Shown: positions 42,701 through 55,700 of the stretch, piece after piece
Layout: each line of letters opens with the position of its first letter
Numbering within the stretch: the stretch's first letter is position 1
Assembly: GCA_943737045.1 (NCBI GenBank)
Contig: CALSFV010000026.1
Coordinates: 124,001 to 188,000, forward strand
DNA length: 64,000 bases
Source of the DNA: Parapristionchus giblindavisi
Taxonomy: Eukaryota; Nematoda; Chromadorea; Rhabditida; Diplogasteridae
Direction: 5' to 3'
Program-made: the position numbers and the translations under genes
The notes under the pieces: model-generated
What the model saw: the letters and a program-made list of their open reading frames with translations, nothing else
The model's database searches: none
What the model was told of the DNA's origin: nothing

Positions 42701-45680
42701 GCTGTGGTTGTGTGATTAATGAATTCTCCATGCAAAATTACACAAGAAAGTGTTAAATTTGATCCAGACTGAAGGAAGTTACAGTCTGGACCATCACTAG
42801 TAGAGGGAGAGGAAGGGAGGAGTGAGAGAGAGACGTGCGCGCGCTCACTCTATCCCTCTCTCTCTGTACAACCACAGGGGAGAAGCGGTCACGTCGACCT
42901 CTCCGCTCTCCCTCATAACTTTTACTGGTGTAAATCATGACTTAAACAACTTATTCCACGCATATGACAGTAGTTACGCACGTATTCTAGCCATTATAAT
43001 GAATACAAGGTAAATGGTGACATTTCTCACTAAATGGCCATAATTTGCTTCAAAATGGACCGTTTGAGCTCCGGAAGCGCGCGTTAGACGCGCCGCAACG
43101 TCCGCTATGCAGCGCAGGCAAACGCGCCAATTGAAAGACACTATTTCGAGCGGGAAATGGGCCGTTTCTCCTGGGCTCCTTTTACAGTTACTCGTGACTG
43201 GTGGTTGAGGGAGGCCTGGTGAGTGTGGACATTCCAGTGTGATAGTTAAAACTGATTGAATTCATGATTTTGAACAAGTTATAAGCACATACGGACTAGT
43301 CATAGACGTTTTATAGCCATTTCTATTCATTTTGATCAAAAGTCAATTTTTTAATTTTTTTTAAATTTCGATGATTTTTCAGTACTGACTTTTACAATGT
43401 GAATTCACACGTTAAAATGCATGATCGTGTCTCTTGCATATAGTCTTGTAAGTAGGCAAACGAGTGCTCAAAGCGTGTTGAATCAAATGCATTTACTGTG
43501 GCCCATGCACAGATAGCTCTTGACTTGGAATTCACTAATTTAATTTTCTAAATGTTTACGAAATCTGAATCGATAATTGAGTTATGTTCCATACTGTTGC
43601 TTTGTGAAAGGCTATCTCATACCGTTCACTATCCCCATCTTAGACAAAATGCCGAGAAGAGATTTATGATCGCGAATCCACTAGTACGCCATGGTAGCCA
43701 ATAAAATATTCAATTTTATAAATGTTTACGAAATCTGAATCGATAATTGAGTATGTTCCATACCGTTGCTTTGTGAAATGCTCTCTCATACCTAAATGTT
43801 GAATTTTGTCAAGAAAATGGAAAACATTGGCTACAAATGGTATTTCGATTGGTCCAACGTTGTCTGAGCGCTGTGGTTGTGTGATTAATGAATTCTCCAT
43901 GCAAAATTACACAAGAAAGTGTTAAATTTGATCCAGACTGAAGGAAGTTACAGTCTGGACCATCACTAGTAGAGGGAGAGGAAGGGAGGAGTGAGAGAGA
44001 GACGTGCGCGCGCTCACTCTATCCTCTCTCTCTGTACAACCACAGGGGAGAAGCGGTCACGTCGACCTCTCCGCTCTCCCTCATAACTTTTACTGGTGTA
44101 AATCATGACTTAAACAACTTATTCCACGCATATGACAGTAGTTACGCACGTATTCTAGCCATTATAATGAATACAAGGTAAATGGTGACATTTCTCACTA
44201 AATGGCCATAATTTGCTTCAAAATGGACCGTTTGAGCTCCGGAAGCGCGCGTTAGACGCGCCGCAACGTCCGCTATGCAGCGCAGGCAAACGCGCCAATT
44301 GAAAGACACTATTTCGAGCGGGAAATGGCCGTTTCTGGGCTCCTTTTACAGTTACTCGTGACTGGTGGTTGAGGGAGGCCTGGTGAGTGTGGACATTCCA
44401 GTGTGATAGTTAAAACTGATTGAATTCATGATTTTGAACAAGTTATAAGCACATACGGACTAGTCATAGACGTTTTATAGCCATTTCTATTCATTTTGAT
44501 CAAAAGTCAATTTTTTAATTTTTTTTAAATTTCGATGATTTTTCAGTACTGACTTTTACAATGTGAATTCACACGTTAAAATGCATGATCGTGTCTCTTG
44601 CATATAGTCTTGTAAGTAGGCAAACGAGTGCTCAAAGCGTGTTGAATCAAATGCATTTACTGTGGCCCATGCACAGATAGCTCTTGACTTGGAATTCACT
44701 AATTTAATTTTCTAAATGTTTACGAAATCTGAATCGATAATTGAGTATGTTCCATACTGTTGCTTTGTGAAAGGCTATCTCATACCGTTCACTATCCCCA
44801 TCTTAGACAAAATGCCGAGAAGAGATTTATGATCGCGAATCCACTAGTACGCCATGGTAGCCAATAAAATATTCAATTTTATAAATGTTTACGAAATCTG
44901 AATCGATAATTGAGTATGTTCCATACCGTTGCTTTGTGAAATGCTCTCTCATACCTAAATGTTGAATTTTGTCAAGAAAATGGAAAACATTGGCTACAAA
45001 TGGTATTTCGATTGGTCCAACGTTGTCTGAGCGCTGTGGTTGTGTGATTAATGAATTCTCCATGCAAAATTACACAAGAAAGTGTTAAATTTGATCCAGA
45101 CTGAAGGAAGTTACAGTCTGGACCATCACTAGTAGAGGGAGAGGAAGGGAGGAGTGAGAGAGAGACGTGCGCGCGCTCACTCTATCCTCTCTCTCTGTAC
45201 AACCACAGGGGGAGAAGCGGTCACGTCGACCTCTCCGCTCTCCCTCATAACTTTTACTGGTGTAAATCATGACTTAAACAACTTATTCCACGCATATGAC
45301 AGTAGTTACGCACGTATTCTAGCCATTATAATGAATACAAGGTAAATGGTGACATTTCTCACTAAATGGCCATAATTTGCTTCAAAATGGACCGTTTGAG
45401 CTCCGGAAGCGCGCGTTAGACGCGCCGCAACGTCCGCTATGCAGCGCAGGCAAACGCGCCAATTGAAAGACACTATTTCGAGCGGGAAATGGCCGTTTCT
45501 GGGCTCCTTTTACAGTTACTCGTGACTGGTGGTTGAGGGAGCCTGGTGAGTGTGGACATTCCAGTGTGATAGTTAAAACTGATTGAATTCATGATTTTGA
45601 ACAAGTTATAAGCACATACGGACTAGTCATAGACGTTTTATAGCCATTTCTATTCATTTTGATCAAAAGTCAATTTTTAA
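30776..45680. repeat. Indel-dense section of the macrosatellite (units 10-23)
   Basis: Private single-base indels, mostly in short homopolymers, accumulate here. Examples: GTTCATAC for GTTCCATAC (unit 10), CTGTGCCCATG (12), GGACCCGTTT (13), GGAAAAACATT (13), GTCCTGAGC (14), ATTATATGAA and GAGGGGAGGCC (15), GGTGGACATT (17), CGTCCCGCT (19), AACAAACTT and CTCCCGG (20), GAGTTATG (21), CAGGGGGAG (23). Units on either side show virtually none. Unit lengths and the 78-codon frame vary only here. Confidence 0.9.
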
Positions 45681-48600
45681 TTTTTTTAAAATTTCGATGA
45701 TTTTTCAGTACTGACTTTTACAATGTGAATTCACACGTTAAAATGCATGATCGTGTCTCTTGCATATAGTCTTGTAAGTAGGCAAACGAGTGCTCAAAGC
45801 GTGTTGAATCAAATGCATTTACTGTGGCCCATGCACAGATAGCTCTTGACTTGGAATTCACTAATTTAATTTTCTAAATGTTTACGAAATCTGAATCGAT
45901 AATTGAGTATGTTCCATACTGTTGCTTTGTGAAAGGCTATCTCATACCGTTCACTATCCCCATCTTAGACAAAATGCCGAGAAGAGATTTATGATCGCGA
46001 ATCCACTAGTACGCCATGGTAGCCAATAAAATATTCAATTTTATAAATGTTTACGAAATCTGAATCGATAATTGAGTATGTTCCATACCGTTGCTTTGTG
46101 AAATGCTCTCTCATACCTAAATGTTGAATTTTGTCAAGAAAATGGAAAACATTGGCTACAAATGGTATTTCGATTGGTCCAACGTTGTCTGAGCGCTGTG
46201 GTTGTGTGATTAATGAATTCTCCATGCAAAATTACACAAGAAAGTGTTAAATTTGATCCAGACTGAAGGAAGTTACAGTCTGGACCATCACTAGTAGAGG
46301 GAGAGGAAGGGAGGAGTGAGAGAGAGACGTGCGCGCGCTCACTCTATCCTCTCTCTCTGTACAACCACAGGGGAGAAGCGGTCACGTCGACCTCTCCGCT
46401 CTCCCTCATAACTTTTACTGGTGTAAATCATGACTTAAACAACTTATTCCACGCATATGACAGTAGTTACGCACGTATTCTAGCCATTATAATGAATACA
46501 AGGTAAATGGTGACATTTCTCACTAAATGGCCATAATTTGCTTCAAAATGGACCGTTTGAGCTCCGGAAGCGCGCGTTAGACGCGCCGCAACGTCCGCTA
46601 TGCAGCGCAGGCAAACGCGCCAATTGAAAGACACTATTTCGAGCGGGAAATGGCCGTTTCTGGGCTCCTTTTACAGTTACTCGTGACTGGTGGTTGAGGG
46701 AGGCCTGGTGAGTGTGGACATTCCAGTGTGATAGTTAAAACTGATTGAATTCATGATTTTGAACAAGTTATAAGCACATACGGACTAGTCATAGACGTTT
46801 TATAGCCATTTCTATTCATTTTGATCAAAAGTCAATTTTTTAATTTTTTTAAAATTTCGATGATTTTTCAGTACTGACTTTTACAATGTGAATTCACACG
46901 TTAAAATGCATGATCGTGTCTCTTGCATATAGTCTTGTAAGTAGGCAAACGAGTGCTCAAAGCGTGTTGAATCAAATGCATTTACTGTGGCCCATGCACA
47001 GATAGCTCTTGACTTGGAATTCACTAATTTAATTTTCTAAATGTTTACGAAATCTGAATCGATAATTGAGTATGTTCCATACTGTTGCTTTGTGAAAGCC
47101 TATCTCATACCGTTCACTATCCCCATCTTAGACAAAATGCCGAGAAGAGATTTATGATCGCGAATCCACTAGTACGCCATGGTAGCCAATAAAATATTCA
47201 ATTTTATAAATGTTTACGAAATCTGAATCGATAATTGAGTATGTTCCATACCGTTGCTTTGTGAAATGCTCTCTCATACCTAAATGTTGAATTTTGTCAA
47301 GAAAATGGAAAACATTGGCTACAAATGGTATTTCGATTGGTCCAACGTTGTCTGAGCGCTGTGGTTGTGTGATTAATGAATTCTCCATGCAAAATTACAC
47401 AAGAAAGTGTTAAATTTGATCCAGACTGAAGGAAGTTACAGTCTGGACCATCACTAGTAGAGGGAGAGGAAGGGAGGAGTGAGAGAGAGACGTGCGCGCG
47501 CTCACTCTATCCTCTCTCTCTGTACAACCACAGGGGAGAAGCGGTCACGTCGACCTCTCCGCTCTCCCTCATAACTTTTACTGGTGTAAATCATGACTTA
47601 AACAACTTATTCCACGCATATGACAGTAGTTACGCACGTATTCTAGCCATTATAATGAATACAAGGTAAATGGTGACATTTCTCACTAAATGGCCATAAT
47701 TTGCTTAAAATGGACCGTTTGAGCTCCGGAAGCGCGCGTTAGACGCGCCGCAACGTCCGCTATGCAGCGCAGGCAAACGCGCCAATTGAAAGACACTATT
47801 TCGAGCGGGAAATGGCCGTTTCTGGGCTCCTTTTACAGTTACTCGTGACTGGTGGTTGAGGGAGGCCTGGTGAGTGTGGACATTCCAGTGTGATAGTTAA
47901 AACTGATTGAATTCATGATTTTGAACAAGTTATAAGCACATACGGACTAGTCATAGACGTTTTATAGCCATTTCTATTCATTTTGATCAAAAGTCAATTT
48001 TTTAATTTTTTTAAAATTTCGATGATTTTTCAGTACTGACTTTTACAATGTGAATTCACACGTTAAAATGCATGATCGTGTCTCTTGCATATAGTCTTGT
48101 AAGTAGGCAAACGAGTGCTCAAAGCGTGTTGAATCAAATGCATTTACTGTGGCCCATGCACAGATAGCTCTTGACTTGGAATTCACTAATTTAATTTTCT
48201 AAATGTTTACGAAATCTGAATCGATAATTGAGTATGTTCCATACTGTTGCTTTGTGAAAGCCTATCTCATACCGTTCACTATCCCCATCTTAGACAAAAT
48301 GCCGAGAAGAGATTTATGATCGCGAATCCACTAGTACGCCATGGTAGCCAATAAAATATTCAATTTTATAAATGTTTACGAAATCTGAATCGATAATTGA
48401 GTATGTTCCATACCGTTGCTTTGTGAAATGCTCTCTCATACCTAAATGTTGAATTTTGTCAAGAAAATGGAAAACATTGGCTACAAATGGTATTTCGATT
48501 GGTCCAACGTTGTCTGAGCGCTGTGGTTGTGTGATTAATGAATTCTCCATGCAAAATTACACAAGAAAGTGTTAAATTTGATCCAGACTGAAGGAAGTTA

Positions 48601-49797
48601 CAGTCTGGACCATCACTAGTAGAGGGAGAGGAAGGGAGGAGTGAGAGAGAGACGTGCGCGCGCTCACTCTATCCTCTCTCTCTGTACAACCACAGGGGAG
48701 AAGCGGTCACGTCGACCTCTCCGCTCTCCCTCATAACTTTTACTGGTGTAAATCATGACTTAAACAACTTATTCCACGCATATGACAGTAGTTACGCACG
48801 TATTCTAGCCATTATAATGAATACAAGGTAAATGGTGACATTTCTCACTAAATGGCCATAATTTGCTTAAAATGGACCGTTTGAGCTCCGGAAGCGCGCG
48901 TTAGACGCGCCGCAACGTCCGCTATGCAGCGCAGGCAAACGCGCCAATTGAAAGACACTATTTCGAGCGGGAAATGGCCGTTTCTGGGCTCCTTTTACAG
49001 TTACTCGTGACTGGTGGTTGAGGGAGGCCTGGTGAGTGTGGACATTCCAGTGTGATAGTTAAAACTGATTGAATTCATGATTTTGAACAAGTTATAAGCA
49101 CATACGGACTAGTCATAGACGTTTTATAGCCATTTCTATTCATTTTGATCAAAAGTCAATTTTTTAATTTTTTTAAAATTTCGATGATTTTTCAGTACTG
49201 ACTTTTACAATGTGAATTCACACGTTAAAATGCATGATCGTGTCTCTTGCATATAGTCTTGTAAGTAGGCAAACGAGTGCTCAAAGCGTGTTGAATCAAA
49301 TGCATTTACTGTGGCCCATGCACAGATAGCTCTTGACTTGGAATTCATTAATTTAATTTTCTAAATGTTTACGAAATCTGAATCGATAATTGAGTATGTT
49401 CCATACTGTTGCTTTGTGAAAGGCTATCTCATACCGTTCACTATCCCCATCTTAGACAAAATGCCGAGAAGAGATTTATGATCGCGAATCCACTAGTACG
49501 CCATGGTAGCCAATAAAATATTCAATTTTATAAATGTTTACGAAATCTGAATCGATAATTGAGTATGTTCCATACCGTTGCTTTGTGAAATGCTCTCTCA
49601 TACCTAAATGTTGAATTTTGTCAAGAAAATGGAAAACATTGGCTACAAATGGTATTTCGATTGGTCCAACGTTGTCTGAGCGCTGTGGTTGTGTGATTAA
49701 TGAATTCTCCATGCAAAATTACACAAGAAAGTGTTAAATTTGATCCAGACTGAAGGAAGTTACAGTCTGGACCATCACTAGTAGAGGGAGAGGAAGG

Positions 49798-52700
49798 GAG
49801 GAGTGAGAGAGAGACGTGCGCGCGCTCACTCTATCCTCTCTCTCTGTACAACCACAGGGGAGAAGCGGTCACGTCGACCTCTCCGCTCTCCCTCATAACT
49901 TTTACTGGTGTAAATCATGACTTAAACAACTTATTCCACGCATATGACAGTAGTTACGCACGTATTCTAGCCATTATAATGAATACAAGGTAAATGGTGA
50001 CATTTCTCACTAAATGGCCATAATTTGCTTCAAAATGGACCGTTTGAGCTCCGGAAGCGCGCGTTAGACGCGCCGCAACGTCCGCTATGCAGCGCAGGCA
50101 AACGCGCCAATTGAAAGGCACTATTTCGAGCGGGAAATGGCCGTTTCTGGGCGCCTTTTGCAGTTACTCGTGACTGGTGGTTGAGGGAGGCCTGGTGAGT
50201 GTGGACATTCCAGTGTGATAGTTAAAACTGATTGAATTCATGATTTTGAACAAGTTATAAGCACATACGGACTAGTCATAGACGTTTTATAGCCATTTCT
50301 ATTCATTTTGATCAAAAGTCAATTTTTTAATTTTTTTAAAATTTCGATGATTTTTCAGTACTGACTTTTACAATGTGAATTCACACGTTAAAATGCATGA
50401 TCGTGTCTCTTGCATATAGTCTTGTAAGTAGGCAAACGAGTGCTCAAAGCGTGTTGAATCAAATGCATTTACTGTGGCCCATGCACAGATAGCTCTTGAC
50501 TTGGAATTCACTAATTTAATTTTCTAAATGTTTACGAAATCTGAATCGATAATTGAGTATGTTCCATACTGTTGCTTTGTGAAAGGCTATCTCATACCGT
50601 TCACTATCCCCATCTTAGACAAAATGCCGAGAAGAGATTTATGATCGCGAATCCACTAGTACGCCATGGTAGCCAATAAAATATTCAATTTTATAAATGT
50701 TTACGAAATCTGAATCGATAATTGAGTATGTTCCATACCGTTGCTTTGTGAAATGCTCTCTCATACCTAAATGTTGAATTTTGTCAAGAAAATGGAAAAC
50801 ATTGGCTACAAATGGTATTTCGATTGGTCCAACGTTGTCTGAGCGCTGTGGTTGTGTGATTAATGAATTCTCCATGCAAAATTACACAAGAAAGTGTTAA
50901 ATTTGATCCAGACTGAAGGAAGTTACAGTCTGGACCATCACTAGTAGAGGGAGAGGAAGGGAGGAGTGAGAGAGAGACGTGCGCGCGCTCACTCTATCCT
51001 CTCTCTCTGTACAACCACAGGGGAGAAGCGGTCACGTCGACCTCTCCGCTCTCCCTCATAACTTTTACTGGTGTAAATCATGACTTAAACAACTTATTCC
51101 ACGCATATGACAGTAGTTACGCACGTATTCTAGCCATTATAATGAATACAAGGTAAATGGTGACATTTCTCACTAAATGGCCATAATTTGCTTCAAAATG
51201 GACCGTTTGAGCTCCGGAAGCGCGCGTTAGACGCGCCGCAACGTCCGCTATGCAGCGCAGGCAAACGCGCCAATTGAAAGGCACTATTTCGAGCGGGAAA
51301 TGGCCGTTTCTGGGCGCCTTTTGCAGTTACTCGTGACTGGTGGTTGAGGGAGGCCTGGTGAGTGTGGACATTCCAGTGTGATAGTTAAAACTGATTGAAT
51401 TCATGATTTTGAACAAGTTATAAGCACATACGGACTAGTCATAGACGTTTTATAGCCATTTCTATTCATTTTGATCAAAAGTCAATTTTTTAATTTTTTT
51501 AAAATTTCGATGATTTTTCAGTACTGACTTTTACAATGTGAATTCACACGTTAAAATGCATGATCGTGTCTCTTGCATATAGTCTTGTAAGTAGGCAAAC
51601 GAGTGCTCAAAGCGTGTTGAATCAAATGCATTTACTGTGGCCCATGCACAGATAGCTCTTGACTTGGAATTCACTAATTTAATTTTCTAAATGTTTACGA
51701 AATCTGAATCGATAATTGAGTATGTTCCATACTGTTGCTTTGTGAAAGGCTATCTCATACCGTTCACTATCCCCATCTTAGACAAAATGCCGAGAAGAGA
51801 TTTATGATCGCGAATCCACTAGTACGCCATGGTAGCCAATAAAATATTCAATTTTATAAATGTTTACGAAATCTGAATCGATAATTGAGTATGTTCCATA
51901 CCGTTGCTTTGTGAAATGCTCTCTCATACCTAAATGTTGAATTTTGTCAAGAAAATGGAAAACATTGGCTACAAATGGTATTTCGATTGGTCCAACGTTG
52001 TCTGAGCGCTGTGGTTGTGTGATTAATGAATTCTCCATGCAAAATTACACAAGAAAGTGTTAAATTTGATCCAGACTGAAGGAAGTTACAGTCTGGACCA
52101 TCACTAGTAGAGGGAGAGGAAGGGAGGAGTGAGAGAGAGACGTGCGCGCGCTCACTCTATCCTCTCTCTCTGTACAACCACAGGGGAGAAGCGGTCACGT
52201 CGACCTCTCCGCTCTCCCTCATAACTTTTACTGGTGTAAATCATGACTTAAACAACTTATTCCACGCATATGACAGTAGTTACGCACGTATTCTAGCCAT
52301 TATAATGAATACAAGGTAAATGGTGACATTTCTCACTAAATGGCCATAATTTGCTTCAAAATGGACCGTTTGAGCTCCGGAAGCGCGCGTTAGACGCGCC
52401 GCAACGTCCGCTATGCAGCGCAGGCAAACGCGCCAATTGAAAGACACTATTTCGAGCGGGAAATGGCCGTTTCTGGGCTCCTTTTACAGTTACTCGTGAC
52501 TGGTGGTTGAGGGAGGCCTGGTGAGTGTGGACATTCCAGTGTGATAGTTAAAACTGATTGAATTCATGATTTTGAACAAGTTATAAGCACATACGGACTA
52601 GTCATAGACGTTTTATAGCCATTTCTATTCATTTTGATCAAAAGTCAATTTTTTAATTTTTTTTAAATTTCGATGATTTTTCAGTACTGACTTTTACAAT

Positions 52701-55700
52701 GTGAATTCACACGTTAAAATGCATGATCGTGTCTCTTGCATATAGTCTTGTAAGTAGGCAAACGAGTGCTCAAAGCGTGTTGAATCAAATGCATTTACTG
52801 TGGCCCATGCACAGATAGCTCTTGACTTGGAATTCACTAATTTAATTTTCTAAATGTTTACGAAATCTGAATCGATAATTGAGTATGTTCCATACTGTTG
52901 CTTTGTGAAAGGCTATCTCATACCGTTCACTATCCCCATCTTAGACAAAATGCCGAGAAGAGATTTATGATCGCGAATCCACTAGTACGCCATGGTAGCC
53001 AATAAAATATTCAATTTTATAAATGTTTACGAAATCTGAATCGATAATTGAGTATGTTCCATACCGTTGCTTTGTGAAATGCTCTCTCATACCTAAATGT
53101 TGAATTTTGTCAAGAAAATGGAAAACATTGGCTACAAATGGTATTTCGATTGGTCCAACGTTGTCTGAGCGCTGTGGTTGTGTGATTAATGAATTCTCCA
53201 TGCAAAATTACACAAGAAAGTGTTAAATTTGATCCAGACTGAAGGAAGTTACAGTCTGGACCATCACTAGTAGAGGGAGAGGAAGGGAGGAGTGAGAGAG
53301 AGACGTGCGCGCGCTCACTCTATCCTCTCTCTCTGTACAACCACAGGGGAGAAGCGGTCACGTCGACCTCTCCGCTCTCCCTCATAACTTTTACTGGTGT
53401 AAATCATGACTTAAACAACTTATTCCACGCATATGACAGTAGTTACGCACGTATTCTAGCCATTATAATGAATACAAGGTAAATGGTGACATTTCTCACT
53501 AAATGGCCATAATTTGCTTCAAAATGGACCGTTTGAGCTCCGGAAGCGCGCGTTAGACGCGCCGCAACGTCCGCTATGCAGCGCAGGCAAACGCGCCAAT
53601 TGAAAGACACTATTTCGAGCGGGAAATGGCCGTTTCTGGGCTCCTTTTACAGTTACTCGTGACTGGTGGTTGAGGGAGGCCTGGTGAGTGTGGACATTCC
53701 AGTGTGATAGTTAAAACTGATTGAATTCATGATTTTGAACAAGTTATAAGCACATACGGACTAGTCATAGACGTTTTATAGCCATTTCTATTCATTTTGA
53801 TCAAAAGTCAATTTTTTAATTTTTTTAAAATTTCGATGATTTTTCAGTGCTGACTTTTACAATGTGAATTCACACGTTAAAATGCATGATCGTGTCTCTT
53901 GCATATAGTCTTGTAAGTAGGCAAACGAGTGCTCAAAGCGTGTTGAATCAAATGCATTTACTGTGGCCCATGCACAGATAGCTCTTGACTTGGAATTCAC
54001 TAATTTAATTTTCTAAATGTTTACGAAATCTGAATCGATAATTGAGTATGTTCCATACTGTTGCTTTGTGAAAGGCTATCTCATACCGTTCACTATCCCC
54101 ATCTTAGACAAAATGCCGAGAAGAGATTTATGATCGCGAATCCACTAGTACGCCATGGTAGCCAATAAAATATTCAATTTTATAAATGTTTACGAAATCT
54201 GAATCGATAATTGAGTATGTTCCATACCGTTGCTTTGTGAAATGCTCTCTCATACCTAAATGTTGAATTTTGTCAAGAAAATGGAAAACATTGGCTACAA
54301 ATGGTATTTCGATTGGTCCAACGTTGTCTGAGCGCTGTGGTTGTGTGATTAATGAATTCTCCATGCAAAATTACACAAGAAAGTGTTAAATTTGATCCAG
54401 ACTGAAGGAAGTTACAGTCTGGACCATCACTAGTAGAGGGAGAGGAAGGGAGGAGTGAGAGAGAGACGTGCGCGCGCTCACTCTATCCTCTCTCTCTGTA
54501 CAACCACAGGGGAGAAGCGGTCACGTCGACCTCTCCGCTCTCCCTCATAACTTTTACTGGTGTAAATCATGACTTAAACAACTTATTCCACGCATATGAC
54601 AGTAGTTACGCACGTATTCTAGCCATTATAATGAATACAAGGTAAATGGTGACATTTCTCACTAAATGGCCATAATTTGCTTCAAAATGGACCGTTTGAG
54701 CTCCGGAAGCGCGCGTTAGACGCGCCGCAACGTCCGCTATGCAGCGCAGGCAAACGCGCCAATTGAAAGACACTATTTCGAGCGGGAAATGGCCGTTTCT
54801 GGGCTCCTTTTACAGTTACTCGTGACTGGTGGTTGAGGGAGGCCTGGTGAGTGTGGACATTCCAGTGTGATAGTTAAAACTGATTGAATTCATGATTTTG
54901 AACAAGTTATAAGCACATACGGACTAGTCATAGACGTTTTATAGCCATTTCTATTCATTTTGATCAAAAGTCAATTTTTTAATTTTTTAAAAATTTCGAT
55001 GATTTTTCAGTACTGACTTTTACAATGTGAATTCACACGTTAAAATGCATGATCGTGTCTCTTGCATATAGTCTTGTAAGTAGGCAAACGAGTGCTCAAA
55101 GCGTGTTGAATCAAATGCATTTACTGTGGCCCATGCACAGATAGCTCTTGACTTGGAATTCACTAATTTAATTTTCTAAATGTTTACGAAATCTGAATCG
55201 ATAATTGAGTATGTTCCATACTGTTGCTTTGTGAAAGGCTATCTCATACCGTTCACTATCCCCATCTTAGACAAAATGCCGAGAAGAGATTTATGATCGC
55301 GAATCCACTAGTACGCCATGGTAGCCAATAAAATATTCAATTTTATAAATGTTTACGAAATCTGAATCGATAATTGAGTATGTTCCATACCGTTGCTTTG
55401 TGAAATGCTCTCTCATACCTAAATGTTGAATTTTGTCAAGAAAATGGAAAACATTGGCTACAAATGGTATTTCGATTGGTCCAACGTTGTCTGAGCGCTG
55501 TGGTTGTGTGATTAATGAATTCTCCATGCAAAATTACACAAGAAAGTGTTAAATTTGATCCAGACTGAAGGAAGTTACAGTCTGGACCATCACTAGTAGA
55601 GGGAGAGGAAGGGAGGAGTGAGAGAGAGACGTGCGCGCGCTCACTCTATCCTCTCTCTCTGTACAACCACAGGGGAGAAGCGGTCACGTCGACCTCTCCG

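Noticed and set aside
36809..45345. Extra open frames of 61-69 codons in single units (for example near 36809, 40304, 41469, 42753, 45085)
   Set aside because: They exist only because one-base indels in the error-dense block change frame; absent from clean units.
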